A model generated the notes under the pieces. The model made no database searches, was not told the DNA's origin, and saw only the letters and a list, made by a program, of their open reading frames with translations. From positions 662,910 to 726,909 of the forward strand of contig KQ965736.1 of NCBI GenBank assembly GCA_001574975.1: a stretch of 64,000 bases of DNA, given 5' to 3'. This document shows, one piece after another, positions 48,233 through 60,373 of the stretch. Origin of the DNA: Gonapodya prolifera JEL478. Taxonomy: Eukaryota; Monoblepharomycota; Monoblepharidomycetes; Monoblepharidales; Gonapodyaceae. How positions within the stretch are numbered: position 1 is the stretch's first letter; each line of letters opens with the position of its first letter. Made by a program: the position numbers and the translations under genes.

Positions 48233-49721
48233 TCATATCTTCGCCGTATCTCTCCTCACTGTGGGCTTCTCGACCTTCAGTTGCCTCCGAGCGAGCGTCG
48301 CAACACCAACCTTTGATTCGTTTCGTCGGCCAATCGACTGTGAGATGAATGCGCCAGCGTCAACAAGCTTATCCAAGTCGATTCCTGTTTTGAGACCCAT
48401 TCCGTGGAGCATGTACACCACATCCTCCGTCGCGACGTTACCTTTCAAAAGAAAACACGACAGCCATGCTGGAACAGCCAGGTAGGGAAAGATCGCTTCT
48501 TTAGAACGTACCGGTTGCTCCTGGGCTGTAAGGGCATCCGCCAAGTCCGGCCGCGGAAGAGTCCACGACTCTCACTCCTTCCTCGACAGCAGCGAGAACA
48601 TTAGCCACACCCTGTCCGAACGTGTCGTGGCAATGGGCCGAGAGGCGCTCAACGGGAACACCCGCCGCAATGCACGCTCGCACCAAAGCTTTCATCCCGG
48701 CCGGGGTTCCCCGGCCCGTCGTGTCGCCAAGGGCGATTTCGAAGCAGCCCATGTCGTACATCAGTTTCACCACACGCGCAGCTTGCGCTGGGTCGACGTC
48801 GCCCTCAAAAGGGCAGTTCAAGACGCACGACACGGCGCTGGGGGAAAGGTCTTGATTAACGCGATCCGAATCCGATTGTTCATCTTTGCCTTTTACTTAC
48901 GCCCGCACAGGTACTCCTTCTTCCCGGGCCTTTTGGCAAACAGCGTCGAACCTCTTGATACTTTGCTCGATGCTCATGTTGATGTTCGCCTTGGAGAAGC
49001 TCTCTGTTGCAGCTCCGAAAATTGTCACTTCAATCTTCTTCGGGGGATTCGACGCGCGGGCGGCTGCCAACGCAGCTTCGAATCCTTGCAGATTGGGAGT
49101 GAGCACGTTGTAGACCACGCTTGGGGGGCTGGGAATAATGGAGAGCACTTTGGACGCATCCGCCATCTGCAAGTGAAGTTTCAAAGGTCAACCGGGCAAT
49201 GGCTCCGGGGATAAGAGTGCCTTCCCCCATCGAACTCCGTTCACACACCTGCGGAACCCACTTGGGGCTGACAAAGCTGGTCGCTTCCAAGTGCTTAACG
49301 CCCGCATCGAGTAATTTTTCAATGAAGGCGACCTTGATGTCGGTAGGGACGGGTGTTTTCTCATTTTGCAACCCGTCTCGAGCGCCCACTTCCACGACTT
49401 TGACAGTGCCGGGAGCTGGTGGCGGCGGAGAGTGGATGGAAGACTGAGGTTGGTCCGGTTGGGATGTTTTCGTTGCAGTACAGTCGTTCACCCGTCCAAC
49501 GTGAAGGTGAAGAAGTGAACCACCTACGAAGTGCAGATAGCACTTCCACAACTCACTCGGTCCACTGCCGTCGCTAGTCCTGCTCTCGCCGAGGTTGGAT
49601 TGAATCTGACAGGGGACGCCAGACCGATGTGACTGTGCCGATACCCATGGCCATGCACGGCTCCGTCTTGGGCGATGGAACGCAAACTCCGTGAGGTTGC
49701 ACGAGATACGAATGCACACAT
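48233..49721 (-). CDS. HMGCL: Hydroxymethylglutaryl-CoA lyase, mitochondrial
   Basis: Splits HMG-CoA to acetyl-CoA and acetoacetate, the last step of leucine breakdown and ketogenesis. Five exons join in phase (49721-49557, 49443-49249, 49166-48901, 48837-48512, 48441-48233), giving 386 residues. Exon 1 is a classical mitochondrial presequence rich in Arg/Ser/Ala with no acids at its start (MCAFVSRATSRSLRSIAQDG). The TIM barrel then reads VKVVEVGARDGLQNEKTPVP, HLEATSFVSPKWVPQ, ATESFSKANINMS, CVLNCPFEGDVDP, IALGDTTGRGTPAGM, LSAHCHDTFGQGVANV and the active-site loop AAGLGGCPYSPGATGN with the catalytic cysteine. The metal-binding HCHDT motif is intact. The start was chosen because exon 1 joins in phase 0 to a CCTCAG acceptor directly before the barrel. 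Confidence 0.92.
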
Positions 49722-50117
49722 TTTTTAATTTTCCGGTGGTCGTTTCGACGAACTCTCGTTGCGGAGAACCGGGGGCAATCCGCTCGGTTCCTTTTTGGCT
49801 GTGCCTTAGTTTGGTCAACTCTTGCACTCCAGCGGCACAAACCCGAGCTGTGTCTGAGGCCTGAAGAAAGGGGCAAACACTAGCGTCTCCAAACCTGCAT
49901 CATTGTTGCTGAACGTGCTGTTACCAGGGCTAATGTATGACATTCTAATGCATCGGAATCTGCATATGTATGTATCGTTGCTGTACCTATCGTACATCGA
50001 ATAAACGTTTTTGTGACACAGTCCACTGGCCAACGGGGCGTCGCAGGAATGGGGCGTCGGCAGAAATATTGTAAGTCGGGTGATCGTTGCCGAACTTTCA
50101 CGATCGAACACACAATA
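49722..50117. other. Divergent promoter region
   Basis: About 400 bp between the HMG-CoA lyase gene (-) and the desaturase gene (+). No coding signal recognised. Confidence 0.5.
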
Positions 50118-52170
50118 ATGGCAACGAAGGCACCGAAGACCACGGAGTTCCCTCCTTTGGACAAGTCAGTTAAGTTTGATGATCGCACTGGAAAGGTTGA
50201 TGGCGAAACCTCATGAATCTCATTTTCACGATCCGGTGTCAATAAAGAGTCACAGGTGGACGAAGTCCCGATCTGCTACACTGGCTAGCATCCCGCGCAG
50301 AGTACAATAAAAAAGCTGGTGGACTTTGGAGGGTCCACGATGGCTTGTAGTGCGTATATATAGTCTTCGTCGCCGTCACCCACGGTGCACATTCACCGAC
50401 ATCCCCCACGAAACAGTGATTTGACGGAGTTTGTGCACCGCCATCCAGGCGGCGCGGAATGGCTAGAGCTTACTAAAGGTTCTGACATGTGAGTTGGTCA
50501 CATTCAGATGTGTTGCGCGGAGTGAGTCTTTACAATTACATCTACCAGTACAGAAGCCTTCGAGGCACATCACCCAGATATCGAGGCTGCTAGGGCGATT
50601 TTGAAGAAATACTATATTCGGGACGCGGACTGGCCTCGCGAGTCTCCACTGACATTCGAAAAGGGAGGATTTTACGACACTCTGCGCACCCGCGTCCTCG
50701 CGCACGTGAACAAACTAGGACCTGGCCCGGCTCGGTGGACCAAGTTTTACGGGGACACGCTCGGTATTGCATTCCACGGACTGTTGGGCGTCACCGCTTT
50801 CGTGGGCCCAACTATCCTTGGCCCAGGTAACCCATGGGGGGTTGGCGTTTTGGGTACCGCGGGCCTTGTAGTTGGCTCCGGAATCATTGGAGGGATGTTC
50901 AATGTAATTGGACACAACTTTTTGCATCAGTAAGTTTGTTGGAAGAATTCTTAGATGCAACACATGCTGATTCACATCTCGTATTTGCGTTCGTCGTGAA
51001 ACAACTTTCCCTTGAAAAACGTGTAGGAAAGACTCTTTCCGTATGTACTACTCAAGTCTGGTCGGTGGGGTTGGCTCGTACCGCTACGTAAAAATCCATC
51101 ACGGTGAGCACTCTCTTTTACGACCGTCTGTCCCAGGTCAACTCATGCGCAAATTATTGTCAGCTCTGTCACATCACCTATATCCCAACACTTCAATGGA
51201 TGTCGAGCTCTCTATGCTTGAGCCCAACGGCCTGCACTTCTTCCCCGAACTGCCGCGGCGAAATCCCAAGGAACTCTTGAAGAACATTGCCAGTGAGTTT
51301 CACCATCTTTCTTCGCACTCGCACTCCTCGTTGCTGAACAGTACCCGCAAGACCACAATCTCAGCCTGTTGTCAGCCGGAACGATGATTTTCCTCTTCAA
51401 GCCACTTCTGGCTTTGTCCGGAGAAAAGATATGGCAGCATTGGTCCGACTACCTGGTTTGGTTCTCAACACTCGGCATGACTGCTGTTCGAAGCTACGCA
51501 ATTTCGCTTGTGGAAGGTACGCCCATTCGGGAGATGGATGGCCCCACTCTCGCGTGGACGGCCGCTCGCGCATTTGCGCAGGTGCTTCCAATGCACGCCA
51601 TTATCCAGGGGATCAACACTTGGTATTGGTCGAATGTGGGAGTGAACGCAGGGTGAGCGAGACTCTGCATTATCCCTTCGCTAACCCCGACCTCTCATCT
51701 TGTGTGTTTGTCAGCCATCACGCGGACTTTGTCTGGCGGCAAGGAGACTACACCCCTCCACAAATGCTCGATTTCGGATTGCATCAGCTTGAAACGTGCG
51801 CTGACAGGGTAGAACTTCATGACGTAGGAATCGCTCCTGTCATTACCACGTTTGGTGACCATACCATGCATCATCTATTTCCCACGATTGAGTATGTCCT
51901 GTTGATTTGGAATTCTGACGTGCGCTTGTGACTGACTCCGCCTGTAAATATAGCCACGCGTATCACGGCTACCTTTACGAAGATCTTGCACAAACCTGCA
52001 AGGAATTCGGCATTCGATTTGAATTCACTACCATTTCCGACCTCAATAGTGCGTTCTATCGGATGATGTGCACGCCCGATCGACTTCAGGAGCTTAGGCG
52101 AACAGTCTGGACTGGGCGTGGATATGGGGGCTGGGTCGATCCCAAAATGGGAACGTATGGTCCCAAATGA
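50118..52170 (+). CDS. Cytochrome b5-related fatty acid desaturase (animal Cyt-b5-r type)
   Basis: The protein starts MATKAPKTTEFPPLDK (50118; the first joint is uncertain), followed by a b5 domain: EYNKKAGGLWRVHDGLF, DLTEFVHRHPGGAEWLEL with the haem-ligand HPGG motif, and DITEAFEAHHPDI. The membrane desaturase domain has three histidine boxes: GHNFLHQ, HALSHHLYPNTSMDVE (restored across an intron), and HTMHHLFPTI with HAYHGY. Hydrophobic segments lie between them (GVGVLGTAGLVVGSGIIGG, TLGMTAVRSYAISL). It ends GGWVDPKMGTYGPK. The order and the phrases around the boxes resemble the insect/animal cytochrome b5-related proteins more than fungal delta-6/9 desaturases. Likely located in the ER, acting on acyl chains or sphingoid bases; substrate unknown. 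Introns are at least six. Confidence 0.84.
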
Positions 52171-52834
52171 GGGGAACATATGAATTGACGCGTTAGATGT
52201 AGATTTATCTGTTTAATTTCAAACTTCGTCGGCAGTGAGAGTATTCTATGATAGCGGGGGATAAGCCACTTCTTTTCTGATGCTCAATTGTGAGAGCGGG
52301 GGCGAAAGGAGAAAAGGTGACGACCGACCGGAAGATTCAGTTTTACCTTCCCGACGGACTGAGTGTGTGACTCAGAGTCCCACGGTTGTTTGTCTGGACC
52401 TTTGCACAAGCAATACGAGGCGAGGTTTATTGCTGTTGCAATGTCATAGGTTTGTCCCTGCCAGGCCATCTGCTTCACACTGTTGCTGGTCCCTCCTTCG
52501 AGCGGTCCGGATTGCGGAGGAGGGGTAACAGTGGTGCAGACTTGTGTAGCGATTTTTGTTCGGACGAGTGTTCCAAAGTGCATCACAGTACATAATCGAA
52601 GTGAAGTTGTTTCTTGACTTTTGCTTTTGCTCACGAATTACTCCACACTCATTAAGTGGGAAGTAGGCGATAACTCGATATAATATGCATCTATATGCAT
52701 CTCAAGAAAGAGAAGACGAGCGTTCCACGTTTCCAGGATGCCTTTTGCCATTGAATTTGGTGTGCTTCCAACTCAGGGGCAAGGGTGGGCAGCCCAAAGG
52801 ACACTGCCTTCCATCACATCTCGACCAGGAAAGG
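52171..52834. other. Intergenic, bZIP promoter region
   Basis: About 660 bp between two + strand genes. An ATG at 52685 opens the same frame as the bZIP start 50 codons further on and could be the true start or an upstream extension; a TATA-like sequence (gatataata) lies just before it. Confidence 0.45.
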
Positions 52835-55067
52835 ATGAACCGCCTCCAGGCCATCGCCACCGACCAGCCTGTATCTTTTGGGCGGCGGAGATCCGTCAGC
52901 GCACCGCCAATCTTCATCCCAACGCAGTTTCTCCCTTTGTCACCTTCTTTGTCGGCGTCCTTCTCAAATTCTGACACAGAGATCGACATCGCGGATGGCG
53001 AACTAAGTCTGGGCGATGTAGAAGGATTCTCTGGAATAAGTGGAATTCCGCAGTTCGACCACGAAGGTGGGCGTTTCACCGCCCTCTGTCACTCACAACT
53101 TGACAGATTCACATTTTCAACCTCCCAACGATCTAACCTCATTTTTCTCCTCACTTCATCCTATCGTTGCTACCGCTTTTTGAAAACCGGTCGTTTGTTG
53201 CTTTTATCCCCACAATCTTGGCAACGGCGTTTCACAATGCAGGCTCGTCAAACCTCGCTCTGCCCCTGTCCCAATTCAGCACTTCGGGACCATTATTTAC
53301 ATCACTTCAACGCCAGGGTCCTATACCCATTACTCTTCAAAGAGAAGACTCCATTACATCGTACACATCCAATGCTTCTGGAATGCTCTCTGATAGAGGA
53401 GATTCAGGGGGCGAATCCGCCCCAAGGAAGAAGCGACAGAGGAAGAAAACGCCAGGTGAGATGATTTCTTGATCGAGTGTGGCGTTAAGGAATCCCTCAA
53501 CAATCGTGTCAATTTTCCTGTTCGATATTCAAAACAGCCAAGCTACTCAGTCCGGAGGTGGGCATTGCTATTCCATATATACGCGAAGTTTTAGTCCTGA
53601 CGCTTTTCCATCGATCCTTTTTCTGAACGTTGACCGATCGGCCCATGTCGACGATGTTGCAACACCCTCTTCTCCTTTTGGAACTGTTGACTCGTTTGCT
53701 GTATTCCGCCCTGTCAATCGAATTGCTACCACTGCTGGACGCTCGCAGGCTCTGGCAACACGTCGTGCGCAGAACATTGAGTCCGCCAAGCGAAGTCGGG
53801 AACGCAAGGTATGATGATGATGGCTGCAAGAGCAGAGTCGAACACCCCACGGACAGTACCTTTAACTTTCCTCGACGTCGAATTCCTCTAGGCACAGTCC
53901 TATATGATGCTCCAACAAGAAGTCGTGAGCCTCCAATCGACAACTGCGGCTCTGACAGCGGAGAACGATGCCCTCCGTGCCCAGAATGCAAGGCTCATGG
54001 AAACATCGCAGGATCTGGCCTCTAAGGTGTCCTCCCTTATAGAAGAGAACGAGAGGCTGCGGCGCCTCGAGTCTGATCACATGGCGACCGGCGGGTCCTC
54101 CACGGTGACTGGAAGTCCGGATCCTTTTGCTGTGAGGGTCGCATACCCCAACCAGGGGCAGCAAGCCCAGCAACAGCAACAGCAAGCGCAAGTCGCTCAG
54201 CAGCAGCAGCAGCAGCAACAGCAGGCACAATCGCTCCAGCAACTTTCACACCACAATCATCCTAGTCCATCGTCCGCTCAGCTTCCTTCGCCTTGGCAAA
54301 CATCTGCGCCATCGAATACCGTGTCGCCTCCTCCTCCACGACGCCAGATGTCTGTCAAGCGATCGCACTCTCAGTCTCAGTCTCTTTCCCATATCCACCA
54401 TCCATCTGCACCACCCCAACAGCCGCAACCGCAACCACCCCAACAGACGATGGCAAGTCCCCCACCATCCACCCTCGCTGACCCTCAGGCAGCACTTCAA
54501 ACACTCCTCATTCAGGCGCAGCAACTCCAATCTACCCTCGCAGCGGCGGCACAGGCTGCTGCCGCAGCATCCGGATATGGTCAGTCACCTATGAACAATG
54601 CGGGCGTGGTCGCTGCCTCTCGGTCACAGGAGCAGGATCCGCAGTTGGATGCCTTGGCGAGGCTGCTGCAGTCTGCCCAAGCCAACCAACAACAACCCCA
54701 ACCACCTCTCAACCATCATGGCGCTGCGCACCACAACCACCACCACTCCCAACAACTTTCTCCTGCACAACTCGGGCTCGCGCCGTCCCCTTCAGCGCTT
54801 TCGGCGATGACCCCTGACTCCTCGGACTCGTCGTCAGCCCGCAGGGTCGCGACTCAGGCACTATTGGACCGTGTTGCTGAAGCAATGCTAATGACTGATC
54901 CGAATGCCGCTGCAGAGCTTCTCGGTAGCGTTGGACTGGGTGGACTAGTAAATCTGGGGGACGGCGTTAAAATGGAGGATGTGGCTCTGGCTGAGCAACG
55001 AGGAATGGTCGCAGCTGGTGGAATGGCAACCGGGTATGAGCACGGATACTCCTACTATGGAGATTGA
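52835..55067 (+). CDS. bZIP transcription factor with glutamine-rich tail
   Basis: The first exon (from ATG 52835, MNRLQAIATDQPVSFG) is Ser/Pro-rich and acidic (DTEIDIADGELSLGD). Middle exons carry APRKKRQRKKTPG, a nuclear-localisation-like basic stretch. The bZIP is split by an intron: ATRRAQNIESAKRSRERK (basic region with the N-x7-R core) joins at about 53893 to AQSYMMLQQEVVSLQSTTAA and ALTAENDALRAQNARL, a leucine-zipper of about five heptads. The rest is disordered: polyglutamine (54157-54240), His/Pro/Ser-rich segments, then a helical C-terminus (LLDRVAEAMLMTDPNAAAEL) ending EHGYSYYGD. It is a DNA-binding dimeric regulator; the subfamily is not clear. Exons before 53730 are only partly placed. 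Confidence 0.83.
54157..54240 (+). repeat. CAG/CAA polyglutamine tract
   Basis: Interrupted CAG/CAA runs encode about 20 glutamines with a few Ala/Val breaks (QQAQQQQQQAQVAQQQQQQQ). Mixed CAG/CAA codons suggest selection for the peptide rather than simple slippage. Confidence 0.9.
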
Positions 55068-55666
55068 CTCGCGGCGAACAGGGGAGAGCAGCGAGGAGGT
55101 GTGGATATTGGTGAAGTGAGGAGAGGAGGCCCTGACATCGATTTTGGGAACATTTCGGCACCGACATCACAAATACCCGGTCATGAATGGTGGAGGGACC
55201 AGCCTCCAGTTGAGACGGACAGTGTTCGGGGCTAAGCGGGAGATCTACCTTGACGATTCTTTCACGTCGCCCCCTCATTTGCATGACGACACCCTGTTTT
55301 CACTTGTTTTTTTCAATTTTTTTTTCCCTCCCCTTTGCGATTTCCCTCTGTTTTTGCTCTTCTCAAACTTCATGATAGAGTTTCTACCATTCTCCTACTT
55401 ATTTTCCTCTGTAAACATTTACGGCCTTTGGCGACAAGGCGGCGGGACCGCACCAGCATGGATGGACAGGGATAATGTCTCCAACAGTAACCACTCAAAC
55501 AAAAAATGATGGAGGAATTGGGAGGGTCGGAAGCACTTGAAGTTGAGATGAAATTCTATGTGTTTTTGTGTGGGAGTTTGGGTACCATGTGGTGTAAATA
55601 TTTTCCCCGAAGAAGACACAATAATCAAAGAAATGGAATTCTATTGGCGATGTTGCACTGGAAGTA
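55068..55666. other. Convergent 3' regions, about 600 bp
   Basis: Between the bZIP gene (+) and the hydroxyisobutyrate dehydrogenase gene (-). Pyrimidine-rich on +, including T-runs near 55307-55323. No gene seen. Confidence 0.5.
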
Positions 55667-57124
55667 TTACTCTCGACTGCTGCTGCCTGCGTTGTTGTTC
55701 TCCGAGTGACCAAGCCACTCCCATACCGAGGAAAAATCCTTCCTCGCGTATTTTTCGTCCTTTGCCATTTCCTCGAAGGTTTGCAACGCCGTCTCACCCA
55801 TCCGCGTTCGCATTCCTGATGAGTTGGCAAGAGCCATCGCGCATTGCACTACATCAGCAGCAGAGCGTTAGACGCTCCAACACGGACATCGGTGCAAACA
55901 ATACGTACAATCCTTGATTCCACCCAGGACAGGAAATCCTGGCATCTCGTAGTTTCTAGACGCAGGTAGCCCGGGCACAATACCCGGGACGGGGTGACTA
56001 TGGCGCAACATTTCGGGCTGCTGTTTCGAGGGAGGCTCACACGATGCTTCCGGGGACACATAACTCACTATCCTTCCAAGACCCACGACCTTCCCGTACT
56101 TCTTCCAAAAATCTCGGTCGCGAGCTTTGGGCTCACTCCGTTGGCCTCCGCGATCCGAAGACTTTCAGAGAGACCGACCATGGCTTCGTAGGAGAGCAGG
56201 TTGTTGCAGAGTTTCGCGACCTGGCCAGTGCCCGGTGGACCACATAGGAAGATGTTCTATGGAACGGATCATTGTGCGGAATGAAACGTGTGCAATGTGT
56301 GAGGTATGACGGCAAACCGTGTCCTCACCTTTCCCATCGCTTTTAGCGCCGTCCCAATGTACTCCATGAGTGGGGTGGTGGCATCGAGGGAGCGGCTTCC
56401 AGATGGATCTTTACAAGCGGAATGGTGATGTCGCGTGCCGTGATGTTCCAAGGAGGGGGACGACATACCAGGTTGCGCGTCTCCAGGACCAACCATGAAC
56501 GTCAAAGTTCCATTGTTTGCTCCCGCAACACCTGTTGATAATGTTAACTTTCGATTGTGATGTCGGTGGGGGAATAAGTACACACCACCGCTGATGGGGG
56601 CGTCGACGACGGCACCACCTTTTTCGTTGACGAGAAGCGTCATCTCCCTCACCAGCTCAGGCCCGACTGTGGCACTGCAAAAAGATTGACGGGATGGAAT
56701 ATTGGAGACAATAGAGTGCTGACGCACCATTCGACGAGCACCGTCCCAGCTTTAACCGCGGTTACCACTTCATTCCACACAGCTCTCGATTCTTTCGGGC
56801 CCTTGGAAATAATTGTGATATACGGAATCGGTATGAGCGGGCAGAACAACCAGAACTCACAGGGAGTACCGTGAAGACAACCGCCGCTTGCGCTGCCACC
56901 TCGTGAGCGCTTGATGCCTTTATCAATCGATTCCCCGCATCCGGAAACTGATTGACGAATCGCTCCAGCGACGATGGAAACGCGTCAAAGGCGACGAGCT
57001 TGACGTCAGCTGGGAGTGCTCGAAACAAGTTGCTGGCCATCCCGAACCCCATGGATCCCAGTCCGATGAAGCCGTAGCATGTAGGCGGCGAGGATGGGAC
57101 GGAGAACGTTGAAGTTACGGTCAT
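55667..57124 (-). CDS. 3-hydroxyisobutyrate dehydrogenase
   Basis: NAD-dependent oxidation of 3-hydroxyisobutyrate to methylmalonate semialdehyde in valine breakdown. Read from ATG 57124 on the minus strand through about eight exons. The Rossmann start is CYGFIGLGSMGFGMASNLFR, followed by VKLVAFDAFPSSLERFV. Later exons give TVGPELVREMTLLVNEKGG with GAVVDAPISGG (substrate site), NGTLTFMVGPGDAQP, the catalytic-lysine helix GTGQVAKLCNNLLSYEAMVG, and a C-terminal domain (EANGVSPKLATEIF, GFPVLGGIKD, MALANSSGMRTRMGETALQ). All signature motifs are present. The frame upstream of the ATG is open to 57184 and is Arg/Val-rich, but has no earlier ATG, so a mitochondrial presequence would need an upstream exon. 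Exon joints between 56730 and 56240 were not all fixed. Confidence 0.9.
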
Positions 57125-57745
57125 TACGGAGACAACTGCGAGAAATCGGTTGCGGACTTTTGAATCCGAACATGACCACAACAATGAAAATGGCCGAATC
57201 CTAAATCACACCCTCCTCAGGGGAGACACTTTTCCACGGAAGAGAAGCACTAACAGAATCTTATCATTTTTCAATCTGAAGCTTCCGCGAGGAGTCGACA
57301 AGCATACATAGATGGAAGGGGAAAGCCAATAATATCAAGATCAGAAGAGCTGTTCTAGCATTCATTCCACGCTAAAGTTGAACTGGACATCTCCAAACTC
57401 TCAGAGTAACTCAGAACCGTCGTGCTGCGCCACAGCAGTTGACCTCAGTGTGCTCACGTCGGCACAAAGGATCACAGGCTGCACACACTTGACCGCGTAA
57501 CGTTCATCGAAACGCACGCTCGACTCGAATCAGGACGTCTCGATCGACGCGTCCGACGTCCGGGATCGACGTGCTTGCGTCTGAAACGGTTCTGTCCATC
57601 TCATTATCGAGGCAAAGGAATCCCGTGGGAATCGAGAAACCTCATACATCTGTTTGGTGTGGACGCGTTGAGCGAGCCTCTCTCCTAAGATTGGACTGGA
57701 TTTCACAAGCAAGACCTCACCTTCCCACACTGACCAAACCAATCG
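57125..57745. other. Divergent promoter region, about 620 bp
   Basis: Between the dehydrogenase (-) and the disordered-protein gene (+). No coding signal recognised. Confidence 0.5.
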
Positions 57746-60162
57746 ATGCCTGCTCCCTCTCACTCTCTACGGTCATCGCCGCTCCCGAATAACCCCACTT
57801 CTCCGAACATGATCGCGGACGACTCGCATTTCGTGCATCGTTCCCCAACGGAAAAGACCATCATTAAACGAAAGCCAGTCCCACAAATGACAAGCTCAAG
57901 TTCCACGGGCGAACTGGCGTCTCCTCCCTCCCACACTCCAGCCGGCCCAGCCGTGGCATCTATAGTGCGGAGACAAGAGGGGAAGATCGCGTCTTCTGCA
58001 ATGAAAATACCTCAGAAAATGGCCCCGCCGCCACGGGTGGTGACGGAGGACATACGAGCGCCTACTCCCACAGACCACTTGTCGAGAGCCTATCCAGCGC
58101 TGCCGCCTCGGAGGCCTGCGTCGAGCCAGGAGGAACGTGTGTGCAATACTGGTTGGGGGCGTACCGGACTGGATTCGGCAGCTCCCACGCCAACACTGGA
58201 GTCAACAGACAGGGCGGGACGAGAGAATTTTGGCGAGGACTTTGCCTTAACAGATAGTTCTCAGCCACCACCACCCCGCGCCAGAACAAGAACATTATCG
58301 TCTACCGCCACACGGTCGGCAGCCAATGCTGATCGCCACGCTTCCACCGCCTCTCCATCTCCGACTCCTCTCCCCACCGCCATTCGTCGCGTGCCACCAC
58401 CTTCTTTACCTCCCTCAACCGCACCGCACCCGCTCCACTCCCGCTCCTCGTCCACATCCTCAGCGTCTTCCGCCTCCCTCTACTCGACCGCCACATCCGC
58501 CAGTGCGCCCCAGACGGGCTCTGGCGAAGACACAACGGCCGTCGACTCGGGTGACGAGGCCGACGAACCAAGCGTGCGCGCGACTTTAAAGATGAAAAAT
58601 GGATTTGCCAAACTCAGTGGACGGAGAAACATCACCGCTTTGAGGGCGGGATTGGAAAGCGTTGCTGGGATTACCGGAAAGGCGTCCGAAACTGATCGAG
58701 GTGGGCTGGCAGGAATCACGAAAGGCGGGGGACACGATAAAGGAGGATCCTCTGAAGGCCTCTTTGCTGGCTTCAGACGTGGTGCCACGTCAGAGAGGTG
58801 AGACAACCCTTCCGCATCCACAAAGGTCCAACACGATCAACCCTCCCCTCCGTGCTCTGTTCAGCTCCCGGCCATCCACTCCAACGCACTCCCCATCGAG
58901 TCTCAACCCCTTCACCTCCTCCCGCCTCGCTAGCACAAACCCATCCCGACGCCCCGTTCCGCCTCCTCCGAACATGCCGGCATCTCGCCCACCTCTCCAG
59001 TCCGCACCAACTCCCGCCACGTCGGCGGCGGGACCAGGTGCGGACGAAGCTCCGGCAAATCATCCCTTGCGGGCGAAAGTGGCCAGCTTGGAACAGGAGC
59101 TGGCTGAACACCGAAAGCGCGCCGCAGAGAGGACAAAGGAAGTCGAAGGTTTGAGCGTTTGCTCTCGTCATCCACAACCTGCGCGCGACGTCATTCTATT
59201 CCCTCGTGCCACCCAGCGTCCCACCTGTCTCTCCTCTCTACTCTCCAAACAACCTCCTCGGCTCACTTCCGCACCACGCGCCTCCTCCTTTACCACAAAG
59301 CCTCCCTCGAGGCCCAAGTGGCGGCCCTTGGAGGACGCCCAGTCACCAAATCACTTCTCGCGGGCGACCATAGCGAAGGACCAGAGGTGGAAAGGGCTGT
59401 AGAGGTTGCCAGGAGAGACGCAATCGGCAGCTGGGAGAGCGGACAAGAGTCGGTATCTGGGGAAGAGGGGGAGAGCAAAGAAGGGGGCTCTGGCGAGGTG
59501 AGGCGGAGGAGAGATCTGGAGGTGAGTCGCTGAAAACCAGCTGAGATCGAGATTCCGAAGAAGAGTGGCTGTGGTATGGCAAGGGTGTGTACTCGTGCCA
59601 AGGACGGTGGAAAAGTTGAAAATGTTTGGGGATTGTTGGGAAGTGCGAAACACACGTTCGTTCGAGGCACCCCTTTCTGGTCCCTTTCTTACCCACCTTT
59701 GCCCATTCTCCATCTTCTCACCTTCTGACGCAGGCTCGCCTCCGTGCCTCTCTAAAACTCCTGTCCGACTCCACCGACCGAGCGGATGTGGTTGATTCCG
59801 ATGTCCGTAACCGGCTAGGACGGTTGGAAGAGGCTACGAAAGGTAACTCGAGTGAGGAAATCCCGGCGGGACCAGTGCTACCCACATCAGTCGACGTAGG
59901 GAGTGTTCAACACGATGGAGGCAGCCGTTTGCCCGCATCGGAGCCCGCCCAGCCTTCATTACCACAACTCATCCTCACAACGACCACAACAACAACGACT
60001 GTCACCGTACCTATCACATCTCCACCACTGCATCACACCACCGCACCCTTCGACGGTCCTGCAACGACCACGGGGCAGAGCTTGTCCAAGCTTTCTGAGG
60101 TGTCGAGCGATTTTACTTCATCGTTTGGCGAAGAGATGTTCAGAGCGCTCAGCACTTTCTGA
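57746..60162 (+). CDS. Large disordered protein with coiled-coil segments, unknown
   Basis: From ATG 57746 (MPAPSHSLRSSPLPNN) a long frame rich in Ser, Pro, Thr and Ala runs to about 58797. It holds one better-ordered block, TLKMKNGFAKLSGRRNITAL (about residues 282-301). After a short intron the next exons remain Pro/Ser-rich, then give a coiled coil (LRAKVASLEQELAEHRKRAA). Another helix-forming exon starts YHKASLEAQVAALGG (about 59293), and the last exons carry ARLRASLKLLSDSTDRADVV and a Thr-rich run (TTTTTTTTVTVP) before the end SFGEEMFRALSTF. No enzymatic domain is recognised. The layout (basic disordered front, short coiled coils) is common in cytoskeleton-linked and polarity proteins. 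Exon joints between 58797 and 59750 are approximate. Confidence 0.58.
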
Positions 60163-60373
60163 GGCTGTCGGTTTTGAAGATAACCGTTTTTTTGTTTCGT
60201 GAAATCTTGCTATGACGGTAAACGCTACATTATTCAATTCAGCGCACGGTATAAATGAAAGTAAAGCAATAACACGAAGCGCTACAATAACTACAGAAAC
60301 GGTACATCGACCGCTGACCACAAACACCAATAGCGACCAAAATTGTTTAATCAGATCGAACCAACCGTTGCAA

